A DNA stretch of 64,000 bases from JAENVU01 sp963801105 (GCA_963801105.1 CAWDDH010000003.1:1736001-1800000), one strand, 5' to 3'; positions 24,301-33,096 are shown, numbered from the stretch's first letter. The notes: generated by a model not told the origin, from the letters alone. Numbers and translations: made by a program.

Positions 24301-25928
24301 AGGTGAGCAGCCCACGGAACCTGTTCGCTCTCCAGTTCGATGCCCAGGCTGATGTCCGCGGCGCGCATCGCAGCCGGGTGATGAGCGCCGACCAGCATCA
24401 CGACCCGACCGGACTCCTGGAGGTCGTGCAGCTCCTCGACGAGGCGGCTGACGACGACGCGGGACTCGATACCCAACCGCCTCGCGAGTGCCGCGTTTCC
24501 CCCGGCCAGTCGGACGTCGAGCCCGGCTGCCCGGGCGGCGTCGACGAGTTCGGAAGCGATGGGCTCGGGTTCCGCGAGCACGGCGACCAGCGCGGTGAGG
24601 ACGTCGCCGTGCCAGAGGCCGAGCACCTTGCGACCGCCCGCGGCGAGGAGCTTGGCTCGGCTCTTCGCGCCACGCGGCAGCGGGTACTCGCTCCTCCCGA
24701 GCGTCGCGAGTGACCAGGCGCCGTGGTGACGGGTCGCCGTCGGGTGCCTCGGGTCGAACAGGTTGCGGGCCCGCACGGTGCACTGCACCGGATCGGCGCC
24801 CTCGGCGAAGGTCGTCAGATCCTCGATCGACCAGGTCTTCGAGATGGCGACCCGCGCCTCGAGGACCAGCGTGTCGACCCGGTCGAGCCGGCGAAGCGCG
24901 GCCGGGTCCATCGCGATCACCCCCGCGGACGCGAGCCGGCGGTCGAACTGGGCGGCAAACGACTCCCGCCCCAGGGTGGCCGCCTTGGGGATCCCGACCA
25001 GCAGGAGGTTGGACGCGCGGCGAGGGTCGCGCGTGATCCCGAGCACGACCCCGACCGCGCCCAGCGACGCGACGGCCGAACGGTCGGAGTAGTGCTCGAC
25101 CGGTCCCTGCGGCAGCGGGATGGGCCGGGGCGGGAAGTCGAGCGCCTGGTGCCTCACGTGCTCGGGGTCCCTCGCCAGCTCGGACTCCCGACGCTCCCAG
25201 ACCGAACGCCTCGCCCGGAGTTCGTGCACCATGCCGCTGCGATGCCCGATGTCCACCATGAGACCGAGCGGTCCCTGACTCAGCGCTTGGGCGAGAGCAT
25301 TCGCGCCGGCCAACGTCACATCGGTCGCGCTGCGACCAAGTCGGTTCTCGAGGAAGCGCCGCACCCGCGGCTGGCTGTCGACGACGGAGATCAGGCCTGG
25401 GATCTCAGCTGGGACGCGCACCAGCCGCAGAGCCTGGCCGGCGGTGGCGACGCCGAGGCCGGCGACGTCCGCGACGATCGCGAAGAGGTTGCGGTTGATC
25501 GGTTCGTGGTCGGCGGGATGTTCCGGCCGGTCGTGGGGGAAGCGCTCCTCGGCGGCGTCGTGGAGATCCTCGACCGTCTCGATGGTCTCGATCAGGTCGT
25601 CTGCGGTCAGGGACCCGGGATCGAAGACGACGACCGCCCGCCCGACGATCGCGTCCACTTCGGCCCAGTCGACGCCTTCGAGCCGCATGAGCGCGACCTT
25701 CACGTCGGCGACGAGCGCTGCCCGCTCGGTTCTGTGGACCCCCCGCACCTCGATGTGGGCCCGCCCGCCGTCCGCCGACACGGCCGTGCGCCGGTGCCGG
25801 CGTCCCCCGGGGCTCCCCAACCAGTCCAGGGCGGCGCGCACCCTCGGGACCGGGTTGAAATCCTTCGGATCGGGAATCCGGACCGAGACCACGGGACCCT
25901 CAAGTCGCTTCGGGCCTCGATGGCCCAT
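21396..25928 (-). CDS. CtpI-like giant P-type cation-transporting ATPase
   Basis: About 1510 residues, far longer than the usual 700-950, as in mycobacterial CtpI/CtpH. The C-terminal ~850 residues form a complete P-type pump: TGES actuator loop, PEGLP in M4, DKTGTLT with phospho-Asp948, the nucleotide-binding KGAPE, and MTGDGANDAAAIRLADAGIA. The N-terminal ~650 residues are a degenerate second copy: where DKTGTLT is expected the sequence reads TLVLEARVAI, and the hinge is reduced to VMLVGAHHPAAMRAADISLG. A heavy-metal-associated-like domain opens the protein. The transported cation is unknown. ATG at 25928 is given; GTG at 25892, preceded by GAGGG, may be the true start. Confidence 0.85.
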   Translation of the reverse strand: MGHRGPKRLEGPVVSVRIPDPKDFNPVPRVRAALDWLGSPGGRRHRRTAVSADGGRAHIEVRGVHRTERAALVADVKVALMRLEGVDWAEVDAIVGRAVVVFDPGSLTADDLIETIETVEDLHDAAEERFPHDRPEHPADHEPINRNLFAIVADVAGLGVATAGQALRLVRVPAEIPGLISVVDSQPRVRRFLENRLGRSATDVTLAGANALAQALSQGPLGLMVDIGHRSGMVHELRARRSVWERRESELARDPEHVRHQALDFPPRPIPLPQGPVEHYSDRSAVASLGAVGVVLGITRDPRRASNLLLVGIPKAATLGRESFAAQFDRRLASAGVIAMDPAALRRLDRVDTLVLEARVAISKTWSIEDLTTFAEGADPVQCTVRARNLFDPRHPTATRHHGAWSLATLGRSEYPLPRGAKSRAKLLAAGGRKVLGLWHGDVLTALVAVLAEPEPIASELVDAARAAGLDVRLAGGNAALARRLGIESRVVVSRLVEELHDLQESGRVVMLVGAHHPAAMRAADISLGIELESEQVPWAAHLVIGSGLEHAWRIVTAIPIARDVSRRAALLALGGASTGGVWAFLGPARSAARRAMLPINGTALLSIGMGGIAGLQAGGQSPPRPGPQHPWHELDGDEALQRLDSSLNGLTAGEQRRRRDVGTARLVHTPVGLARAAVDELANPLTPLLALGAALSAAVGSLSDAALVAGVVGANALVGAAQRVQTERSLSRLESVGNTPTRVRVDGEVLELAADTLVVGDVIELEAGASVPADCRLLEAVALEADESAITGESLPVAKGIAATPGAPVAERAAMVYEGSVIAAGRATALVVATGCDTEVGRSTAASAAAPASGVEQRLSRLTRLTIPVTLAGGAAVTGLGFLYRRPVRQSVGAGVSLMVAAIPEGLPALATLAQVAAARRLASRNALVRNPRAIEALGRVNQICFDKTGTLTQGTMSLVSVSDGIDEEHLDEFGESGRAILAAALRATPVADDDVVLPHATDRAIVAGAVALGVVDSYGIGSWDRHEELPFESRRGYHAVVGHGADTGALLAVKGAPEVVLPLAATWRRRGEIVALDAVTRRTLEADVERLGRRGLRVLAIAEAVPDGDEGLDTGAGMEGLELLGFVALADLVRPTAAAAVRDLRAAGVAVAMITGDHPSTAEAIAAELGILGDGRVLTGAELDQLETDELDDIIDEVVVFARVTPVQKVRIVEAYQRVGRSVAMTGDGANDAAAIRLADAGIAIGGRGTAAARETADVIVVDDRIETIVETIIEGRAMWESVRDAVAILVGGNLGELGFILLGSALTGNSPLNARQLLLVNLLTDMAPALAIALREPRDRNPERLLHEGPDESLGSPLTREIAVRAGATAVGASAAWAVARVTGTPTRARTVALAALVGTQLGQTLVAGSRSPLVFGAATVSTGVLVAVIQTPGVSQFFGCRPLGPAGWLTAVGASVGATGASVAVPWITARIGERIAERHGADVVDLPTTTHEDPITRRPSDQSSR

Positions 25929-26043
25929 CAAGTCGTGGGACCAAACGTAGCCCGGAGTTCAGCTGCCGGACTCATTGACCTCCCCGTTCGTTCACCGTGG
26001 CTCCGTACCGTCGACCCGACGCTCCCCGACTCAGGAGATCTCG

Positions 26044-26181
26044 ATGGAGGAAGTCCTGGCGCTGGTGGTGGCGCAGCTCATCGCGCTGGTCGCTCGTGAA
26101 CTCATCGCGCGGGTCGCGCCCGGGCTCCTTGCCGACGCTGAGTTCGGTCTTGCCCGCGTCGGAGGTTCTGCATCAGCGTGA
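26044..26181 (+). CDS. Possible small amphipathic peptide
   Basis: A 45-codon frame with GGAG seven bases before ATG encodes MEEVLALVVAQLIALVAREL followed by IARVAPGLLADAEFGLARVG. The first half could be a short membrane helix with acidic ends. It lies in the gap between the ATPase start and the CoA-transferase stop, overlapping neither. I know no family for it, and it could be chance. Confidence 0.35.
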   Translation: MEEVLALVVAQLIALVARELIARVAPGLLADAEFGLARVGGSASA

Positions 26182-26199
26182 GTTCGCGGCGCCTTGTAC

Positions 26200-27483
26200 C
26201 TATGGGCGGAGGTAACCGAGCTCGCGGGCATCCCGCTCGAGCGACTCGCGGAACTTCGGGTGCGCAATGCCGATGAGCGCCGCTGCACGTTCGGTGATCG
26301 ACCGGCCCCGGAGTTCGGCGACGCCATGCTCGGTGACGACGTGGTCGACGGTGTTCTTCATCGTCGTGACGGGTGCGCCGGGACAGAGCCGGGACACGAT
26401 CCGCGAGAACGATTCGTCACTCGTCGTGGAGTGGAGGACCACGAAGCCCATACCGTGCTCGCTGTACATCGCTCCCCGCGCGAAATCGGTCTGTCCGCCG
26501 CTCCCCGAGTAGTAGCGACCGGCGATCATCTCGGAGTTGCATTGGCCCAGCAGGTCGACTTCGACGGTGGCATTGACCGATACGAAGCACCCTTCCCGCC
26601 CGATCACCCGTGGGTCGTTCACCCAGTCGACGGGCAGGAGCTCGACTGCGCTGTTGTCGTCGAGGAAGTCGTAGAGGCGACGACTCCCGAGCGCAAAGGT
26701 CGCCACGAGCTTTCCGGGACGGGTGACCTTCTCCGTCCCGGTCAGCGCGCCAGATTCGAAGAGGTCCATCACGCCGTCAGAGATCAGCTCGGTGTGCAGG
26801 CCAAGGTTCTGATGGTCGTGCAGCAGCTCGAGAATCGCGTTGGGAATCGCGCCGATCCCGGCCTGAATCGTCGCTCCATCCGGTATGCGGTCGGCGACGA
26901 ACGTCGCGATGTGTCGATCCTTGGCCGACAGTTGCGGAGCCGGCACCTCGACGAGCGGATAGTCCGCCTCGGTCCAACCAACGACCTGGCTCAGGTGCAA
27001 CGAGTTCTCCCCGAAGGTGCGCGGCATCTGCGGATTGACCTCGATGAAGAAGGGAAGCTGTCCGATGAAGCGCGCCGCGTAGTCGGCGTTGGTGCCGAGC
27101 GATACGTAGCCGTGCGGATCCGGCGGTGACGCGGCGGCCAGAACGATCGGGTGCTTCGCTTCGCGGCGCAGCAGCAACGGCATCTCGCTGAAGTTGACGG
27201 GGACCAGATCACAGCCACCCTCCGCGAAGGCTGATCGCGTCACCGACGACAAGAAATACGAGACGTGACGGAGGTGATCTCCGTAGGCGCCGTGCACGTA
27301 CGGGTGGTCGTGGAGCGTGTGCATCTGATGCACACGTACGTGCGTCAGGTCCCGTGCGTGCGCGTCGAGCACGTCGATCAGCGTTCGCGGCTCCCCGTTC
27401 GCGAGCGGCACGATGACGTCTGCTCCCCGCGCGATGTGGGAGAGCACGGCCTCGGGAGGTGAGGCGTTGGGAGTCGAGACCAT
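26200..27483 (-). CDS. Acetyl-CoA hydrolase/4-hydroxybutyrate CoA-transferase family
   Basis: A 427-residue class I CoA-transferase. The CoA-binding strand reads GATIQAGIGAIPNAILELL, and the catalytic Glu lies in the conserved segment LHTELISDGVMDLFESGALTG. The C-terminal domain shows NSEMIAGRYYSGSGGQTDFARG and RSITERAAALIGIAHP. The family moves CoA between acetyl-CoA and short carboxylates such as 4-hydroxybutyrate. It is 92 bases downstream of the B12-binding protein on the same strand, so co-transcription is possible. ATG at 27483 is the start; the longer open frame upstream is a shadow. Confidence 0.85.
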   Translation of the reverse strand: MVSTPNASPPEAVLSHIARGADVIVPLANGEPRTLIDVLDAHARDLTHVRVHQMHTLHDHPYVHGAYGDHLRHVSYFLSSVTRSAFAEGGCDLVPVNFSEMPLLLRREAKHPIVLAAASPPDPHGYVSLGTNADYAARFIGQLPFFIEVNPQMPRTFGENSLHLSQVVGWTEADYPLVEVPAPQLSAKDRHIATFVADRIPDGATIQAGIGAIPNAILELLHDHQNLGLHTELISDGVMDLFESGALTGTEKVTRPGKLVATFALGSRRLYDFLDDNSAVELLPVDWVNDPRVIGREGCFVSVNATVEVDLLGQCNSEMIAGRYYSGSGGQTDFARGAMYSEHGMGFVVLHSTTSDESFSRIVSRLCPGAPVTTMKNTVDHVVTEHGVAELRGRSITERAAALIGIAHPKFRESLERDARELGYLRP

Positions 27484-27575
27484 CGCCCGGCATACTGCCA
27501 GAGCTCGTTCGATCTCACACCCCTGCAGATCGGCGCGACGCCTCGACTGCTGCCGGCGCGGCGGTGACACGGTGG

Positions 27576-28592
27576 TCACACGGCCAGTTGCCGGACTCCC
27601 AGGTCGACCAGCTGACCTGAGGTCCGGTTCACCTGGCGGAGCAGCGGCTGGAGAGCTTCGAGACCGGCCGTGAGTGCGGTTCGTGGTACGTCGCGGACCT
27701 CGAGGAGCTCGGCCAGCCAGTCGAGGAACTCGGTGAACACCGACTCGTCGCCGACGAGGTGCGCCGCCGCAACGAACTGCACGATGAAGACGAGGTCTTC
27801 CCGGGTGCGAGCGAGCTGGCGGTCGTCGTAGCGCCCCATCGCCGGGAACCGCTGGACGAGCCCGGCGTAGGCCGCAGTCGCGAGTTCGCTCGCGCGGATC
27901 TCGAGCTCGACGGCGCCACGATCGAGCCGGGTGGGTTCGGCGCTGACCTGCGGTTGGTGCTCCCGCCAGTCGGTCAGCACCGCGGTTGCGTCGTCGATGT
28001 TCGGTGCCCACCCATCCGCACCGAGGAGCTTCGACTTCTCCGGTCCGCCCTGGAGTGCGCGACCACCGGCGAGAACGGGAACGCCGAGCAGGTGGGCGGC
28101 GTCGACGAGGCGTGCCACCCCGGTGAAGAAGAGGGGGAGATTGCAGGATACGGCGATAGCGTCCGGACGGGAGCGCGCCACGAATCGGGCGACCTGGTCG
28201 GTAGGAGTGGATGCACCGAGGAACGCGACGTTCATGCCGCGGCTGCGAAGCTGCTCGGAGAGCATGTCCGCGGCAATGGCGTGCCAATCGCCCTCCGCAC
28301 AGGCGACGACGACGAGACCGGTCCCGCCCGGGGCCGTCGCTGCTCCCAGTGCGTGGAGTGCGGACTCGGCGGCGCCGGTGGCGAGATGCTCGTCTGCGAC
28401 GCTCAGGGTGTTCTGATGCCAACGCTCGCCGACCTGTCGCTGCGCGGGGGCGAGGAGGTCGGTGATGACGGCCTCCTCGGGGATGCCCGCGTCGAGGAGG
28501 TCGAGGGCAAACCTGACGGCCTGATGGGACTCACCCACCAACGCGTGGCCGAGGAAGCTGTCGATGAGATCGCCGGACTGGTTGGGGCTCAT
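27576..28592 (-). CDS. B12-binding protein with CarH-type light-sensor motif
   Basis: A 338-residue protein. Residues ~8-85 are a four-helix B12-binding_2 cap, containing VGERWHQNTLSVADEH. Trp58 is followed after nine residues by Glu68-His69, the W-x9-EH signature of adenosylcobalamin photoreceptors such as CarH. Residues ~92-210 are the Rossmann-type B12-binding domain with the lower-ligand region GDWHAIA (His104). Unlike CarH there is no MerR DNA-binding domain. Instead residues ~225-335 form a helical domain (YDDRQLARTREDLVFIVQFV). The ATG overlaps the stop of the GGDEF gene by ATGA, so the two are co-translated. A light or B12 sensor feeding c-di-GMP signalling is the likely role (inference). 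Confidence 0.8.
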   Translation of the reverse strand: MSPNQSGDLIDSFLGHALVGESHQAVRFALDLLDAGIPEEAVITDLLAPAQRQVGERWHQNTLSVADEHLATGAAESALHALGAATAPGGTGLVVVACAEGDWHAIAADMLSEQLRSRGMNVAFLGASTPTDQVARFVARSRPDAIAVSCNLPLFFTGVARLVDAAHLLGVPVLAGGRALQGGPEKSKLLGADGWAPNIDDATAVLTDWREHQPQVSAEPTRLDRGAVELEIRASELATAAYAGLVQRFPAMGRYDDRQLARTREDLVFIVQFVAAAHLVGDESVFTEFLDWLAELLEVRDVPRTALTAGLEALQPLLRQVNRTSGQLVDLGVRQLAV

Positions 28593-29728
28593 CGGGCAAC
28601 GATTCGGTAGCGGCGGAACTTGCGAGGACGAGGCCGGCCCTCGCCGCCAGGAATGCGCTGGTGGGAGCGATGGTGATCATCGGACTGCATGTAGTCGCGG
28701 AACGCTTCGGCCGAATCCCACCAGGAGACCATCGTGTACGCCTCCGGCTCGCTGAGATCAGCCCAGACTTCGAGCGACCGAAACCCGGGCCAGCTGTCGA
28801 CCGCGCCGAGGCGATCGCGGAAGGCGGCTTCAATCCGATCTTGCCCACCCTCCGGCACCTCGAGCTCGCTGAACGCCACGAATGCCGGCTGAGCCCGAGC
28901 GGTTTCATCCGGCGCGCCGCTCGGCTGACCTGCCGCGACGTCATCGCCGGTTGCCCACACCCACTGATCCCGCCCGCCTGCCTTCGCTTCGTACATGGCA
29001 CGATCCGCGGCCTGCACCACGCCGGTCGTCACGGTTCCCGCGAGCGCGATTCCGGCGCTGAACGTGACCGGTTGGGGTCGCACGGCCTCCCACGCCTGAC
29101 GGAGTCGGTCGAGGAAGGATTCCGCATCGGAACCGGCGGCGAGGATGATCACGAACTCCTCTCCGCCGTAGCGGCCCGCTCGGTCTCGTTCTCGAAGGTT
29201 GGCGCTGATCGCCCGGCCGAACGCCCGGAGCACCCCGTCGCCACTGCTATGGCCGAGGGTGTCGTTGACCTGCTTGAAGTGGTCGATGTCGATCATGATC
29301 ACGACCTCGCCGCGCTGGAGACGCCCGAGTGAGCGGCCCAGCATCCGGCGGTTCGGGAGCCCGGTGAGGCTGTCGATCGTGGCGTCCTCGGTCAGTCGCC
29401 CTCGCTCCGAGCCCAGCTCGACCGCGCGATGGATGTCCCCCACGAGCGCCGGCAGATGGCGCTCGAGCAAGGTACGCGCCGAGCTGCCCGGCGCGGCCCA
29501 CGGCAGGACCGGCTCGCCGTCCCCGAACGACAGGTCGACGGGAAGCGAGTCGCGCTCGGCGGTGCTGGCCGGCGCGACGACTCCGCCCAGAGCGATCACT
29601 ACGTCAGCCGCCATGTTCTTTGCGTCAGCGGGTGTCTTGATCCACAGGAGAGCTCGCGTCGCCTCGAGCAAGACGTCGAGTGTCGTCGCGTCGACACCGT
29701 TCGCGGCTCCGCCCGCCGAGATGCTCAC
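28589..29728 (-). CDS. GGDEF diguanylate cyclase fused to an antibiotic-monooxygenase-like (ABM) domain
   Basis: From GTG at 29728 the protein has 379 residues. An N-terminal sensor-like region (~10-105) includes LLWIKTPADAKNMAADVVIA and PVDLSFGDGEPVLPW. The GGDEF domain (~112-260) has DSLTGLPNRRML, metal-binding DIDHF, the active site GGEEF (188-192) and a product-inhibition I-site RERD (179-182), so it should make c-di-GMP. Residues ~282-379 are an ABM/dimeric ferredoxin-like domain (VPEGGQDRIEAAFRDR, PGFRSLEVW, YTMVSWWDSAEAFRDYM). This fusion is unusual. The start is uncertain: the open frame extends to 29989, but that part is Arg/Ala-rich and looks non-coding. It is translationally coupled to the B12-binding gene. 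Confidence 0.75.
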   Translation of the reverse strand: MSISAGGAANGVDATTLDVLLEATRALLWIKTPADAKNMAADVVIALGGVVAPASTAERDSLPVDLSFGDGEPVLPWAAPGSSARTLLERHLPALVGDIHRAVELGSERGRLTEDATIDSLTGLPNRRMLGRSLGRLQRGEVVIMIDIDHFKQVNDTLGHSSGDGVLRAFGRAISANLRERDRAGRYGGEEFVIILAAGSDAESFLDRLRQAWEAVRPQPVTFSAGIALAGTVTTGVVQAADRAMYEAKAGGRDQWVWATGDDVAAGQPSGAPDETARAQPAFVAFSELEVPEGGQDRIEAAFRDRLGAVDSWPGFRSLEVWADLSEPEAYTMVSWWDSAEAFRDYMQSDDHHRSHQRIPGGEGRPRPRKFRRYRIVAR

Positions 29729-30022
29729 GCGCGGTCGTGCCGCTGATGCATCGGATCGCTCACGACGTTCTCCCGGCGATCGAACTGATCGGGCGATACC
29801 AGGGTCTGGAGCATCGCTGGCTCCGTCGGCCAGAACGTTCCTGGCTTCCGTGCGAGCAACGCTACACCCGCCACCGGCGCCGCCGAGAGCGTGGACGGCC
29901 GTTGCCGCGGATCGGTCGCGGGCGCGCATCTCGCGCGGAAATCCTGGATTCGCCATGGGAGTCGTTCGAGCACAGCGAGTCGCCTTCACGAACGGGCCAC
30001 TCTGACCGGGAGTTGGTCGCGT

Positions 30023-31489
30023 TCAGAGCTGGTCGTGCGCGCGGTGGTCGTCAAGGCGGTCGGCGGGCCACTTGCCTGAGCCGGTTTCGCCGTAGGTCCA
30101 GTCGGGCTGCTTCGCCTCCTGCCGCTCATCGAGCACGCTGGTTCCTTCGGACAACTCGTGAATCGCCGCGATCGGGACTCGCTTCGTCGGCGCGGCCGTC
30201 TTCTGCTGATGTTGCGCGACCTGGTCCGGGAAGAGCTCGAGAATGCTGCCCACGACTGCCTGTTGCTGGTAGGGAAGGTTGCAGCGCGCGCCCTCGGCGA
30301 CGGTGCGGAGCGATACGCGCATTTGCTCGAGGTCGATCGGCTCGGCCCGTGACGCGCAGAGCTCGGCGAGCGTTTCGGCAATCGCGAGCCCGTCCCGCTT
30401 GCACGCGGCACACTGCCCACACGACTCAACCGCGAGGAAGCGCGCCACCCCGGCTGCGACTGCGGTGAAGTCCGTCGCGTCGTCGAACACGATGAAGCCG
30501 GCACACCCAAGGCCCGTGCCGATGGCCCGCATGTCCTCGTAGGTGAGCCGCACGTCGATCCGGTCACCCGGGATGAGCGGATTGGCGACCCCGGACATGA
30601 CCGCAGCGATCCGGCGCCCGGGTGCCACGCCGTTGCCGACCTCGTCGATCAGCTCCCGCAGCGTCGTGCCCATCGCGACCTCGGCGACTCCCGACCGTCG
30701 GGTGTCGCCGCTCACGGTGCAGACGATCGTGCCCGGCGACTCGTCGGTCCCGAGCGAACGGAACCATTCGGCGCCGTATGCCAGGACCCCCGGCACGTTG
30801 GCGAAGGTCTCGACGTTGCTCGCGAGTGTCGGCGGCGCGATGTGATCAGGGCCGGCCATCTCCACGTGGGCCGCGGACGAGCTGTTGGCGGCGACGTCCG
30901 ACTGGTCCTTGACGACTTCCTCGACTCCACGGCGGTACGGAGGCGCGATTCGCGGTAGTGGATACCGGCCGTCGATCGTCTCGAGCAGCGCGGTCTCTTC
31001 GCCGTAGAGGTACTCGCTCGGACCGGCGAACACGCGCACGTCGACGTCACCGAGCCAGCCCGAATCTCCCATCTCCCCAATCGCGTGCTCGAGCCGGTCG
31101 ATGCTCCGTGCGTCGGTACGCTTGCATCCGACGATCACCTCGCTCGCGTCGACGACGTGCGCGCCGATCAGCGCACCTTCGAGGACGTGATACGGATTCG
31201 CGCGCAGAATCGCCCGGTCCTTGAACGAGCCGGGCTCACCCTCGGCGGCGTTCACCACGATGCTCGCGTTCGCCTCGAACGCCTCATTGGTCATCACCGC
31301 CCGCCACTTGCGCGACAGGGGGAAGCCTGCTCCGCCGCGTCCACGCAGACCCGCACCGTCGAGGCGGTGGAGCACGGCGTCCGGGGTCGTGGCCCGCGCC
31401 TCCTGCAGGCCGCGACCGCCACCACCTGCGATGTAGCTCTCGAGCGACTCGATCGGGTCACTCGGCAGGATGCGATCAGTTCGTTCCAT
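30023..31489 (-). CDS. NuoF-like NADH-binding flavoprotein, stand-alone
   Basis: A 488-residue homologue of the 51-kDa subunit of complex I. The FMN site GRGGAGFPLSRKW (50-62), the NADH-binding segment NAAEGEPGSFKDR (80-92) and YGEETALLETIDGRYP are intact. The [4Fe-4S] ligands are Cys357, Cys360, Cys363 (SCGQCAACKRDG) and Cys403. A ~60-residue tail after the cluster domain is extra. No nuoE, nuoG or hydrogenase gene is adjacent, so it is not part of a complex I operon here. It probably passes electrons from NADH to a separate acceptor, such as a P450 ferredoxin system, but that is inference. Confidence 0.85.
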   Translation of the reverse strand: MERTDRILPSDPIESLESYIAGGGGRGLQEARATTPDAVLHRLDGAGLRGRGGAGFPLSRKWRAVMTNEAFEANASIVVNAAEGEPGSFKDRAILRANPYHVLEGALIGAHVVDASEVIVGCKRTDARSIDRLEHAIGEMGDSGWLGDVDVRVFAGPSEYLYGEETALLETIDGRYPLPRIAPPYRRGVEEVVKDQSDVAANSSSAAHVEMAGPDHIAPPTLASNVETFANVPGVLAYGAEWFRSLGTDESPGTIVCTVSGDTRRSGVAEVAMGTTLRELIDEVGNGVAPGRRIAAVMSGVANPLIPGDRIDVRLTYEDMRAIGTGLGCAGFIVFDDATDFTAVAAGVARFLAVESCGQCAACKRDGLAIAETLAELCASRAEPIDLEQMRVSLRTVAEGARCNLPYQQQAVVGSILELFPDQVAQHQQKTAAPTKRVPIAAIHELSEGTSVLDERQEAKQPDWTYGETGSGKWPADRLDDHRAHDQL

Positions 31490-31741
31490 GGGGCAGCTTG
31501 TCACGGGCCGACGTCCTCGACGAGATCTCGACCCGCCCTCGGGCAGACGGCGATCAGTCCGTGTGGCCGAGCCTCCTTCCGGCGCGTGCAGGGAACTCGT
31601 TCGGCGCCGACGTCTGTACCCCGCTCGGCCAAGCGGTGTCCGCCGGACTTGGTCGACTCCACACGGTCAGTTCGGTGCCCGGTGGGAGCGAGGCGGTTCT
31701 GATCTCGTGCGTCCGATCGACCAGCTCATGCCCGCGACGTC

Positions 31742-33079
31742 TCACGATGACCGTTGGACGTGGATGGAGCGGTGGGTCAATCGACGGTAGACAGCCTCGG
31801 CTCCGAGGGATCCGGCGACGAGGCCGGCGGTCACGACGATGCTCCACGGGTCGCGGCGCCCACCCTCGACCACAAGGGCGGCGAGCGCGGCCGTACACGC
31901 GATCGCGCCAGTCACTGCGAGCACCCTCGCCACGGGTCGTCGGGCGACGCGGGCGCCGGCGACGTTGACCGCGGCGAACACGATCAGGAACCCGGCACTG
32001 CCCATGAGTGAGATGCGGCCGAGGTCGAACGCGTTCGCGACGATGAGGGTGAGGACCGTGGTGACGAGGAGTCCTTCGATGGGCCGGTTCCACACCTTCT
32101 GGTCGAGTGCTTCGGGGAGCTCACCGGACCGGGCGATGGTCCAGGACAGGCGTGCAGTGCCGTACATGGTGGCGTTGATGGCGGAGGTCGTCGAGAGCAT
32201 GGCGGCAATGGCGACGAGCACGAAGCCGGCTTGGCCGAGCGCGGGGCGGGCCGCTTCGGCGAGCGCGTAGTCGCTCACTCGGCCGATCTCGGCGACGCTG
32301 AGTGTGCCGACGGTGACCGCGGCAACGAGCACATAGAGCACGATCACGATCCCGACGGAAGCAAACAACGCGCGTGGAAGGTTCCGCTCCGGGTCGCGTA
32401 CATCTTCGGCGGCATTGGCGATCAGCTCGAACCCCTCGTAGGCCACGAAGATGAGCATCCCGCCACCGATGATGGCGAGTGGGTCTGCCCACTGGCTGGT
32501 CCCCAGTCGCCCCCCTGTGATCCCGGGCAGTCCGGTGGCGACGAACACGCCGAGGATCAGGAGCTTGAGCGCCACGATCCATCGCTCGGCGCGCCCGACG
32601 ATCGCGGCACTGGCCACGTTGAGCGCGGCGATGGCCACGATGACTGCGCTCAGCAGCGCATGCTCGACGAGCGTGGAAGGTGAACCGGGCAGCAAGCTGG
32701 CGGCGTAGCTCGCGAACGCCGCGGCGTAGAGGGAGAGCATGACGACGTAGCTGAGCCAGAGCAGCACGTTGAGTCCGCCGACGAGCACGCCGTCGCCGAG
32801 GACCTGGTTGAGGAACGTGGCGGTACCACCGCGACTCGGGTAGGCGACCGAGAGCTTGGCGTAGGAGGCCGCAGTGAGCAACGCCACGGTGCCGGCGATG
32901 AGGAACGCGACCGGAGCCGCACCCTGAGCGAGCACCACGGAGAGACCGAGGACGGCGAAGATGCCGCCACCGACCATCCCGCCGATGCCGATGGCGATGG
33001 TGCTCGCCAACCCGAGACTGCGTGCGGGGCCGCGATGTCCGCCTGCAGCAGGGTCCGTGCCGGATTCGGATCGCGCCAC
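31742..33079 (-). CDS. APC-family amino acid permease
   Basis: A 445-residue protein with about twelve hydrophobic segments. The first helix carries the APC signature IAIGIGGMVGGGIFAVLGL with the GxG(I/V) substrate-binding break; YPSRGGTATFLNQVLG follows, and VAYEGFELIANAAEDVRDPERNL is the conserved helix 6-loop. This marks an amino acid or polyamine:cation symporter of the APC superfamily; the substrate is not readable. GTG at 33079 is given as start; it lacks a strong ribosome site, so the N-terminus is uncertain. Confidence 0.85.
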   Translation of the reverse strand: MARSESGTDPAAGGHRGPARSLGLASTIAIGIGGMVGGGIFAVLGLSVVLAQGAAPVAFLIAGTVALLTAASYAKLSVAYPSRGGTATFLNQVLGDGVLVGGLNVLLWLSYVVMLSLYAAAFASYAASLLPGSPSTLVEHALLSAVIVAIAALNVASAAIVGRAERWIVALKLLILGVFVATGLPGITGGRLGTSQWADPLAIIGGGMLIFVAYEGFELIANAAEDVRDPERNLPRALFASVGIVIVLYVLVAAVTVGTLSVAEIGRVSDYALAEAARPALGQAGFVLVAIAAMLSTTSAINATMYGTARLSWTIARSGELPEALDQKVWNRPIEGLLVTTVLTLIVANAFDLGRISLMGSAGFLIVFAAVNVAGARVARRPVARVLAVTGAIACTAALAALVVEGGRRDPWSIVVTAGLVAGSLGAEAVYRRLTHRSIHVQRSS

Positions 33080-33096
33080 AGCCCGCCGCCCGTCGC

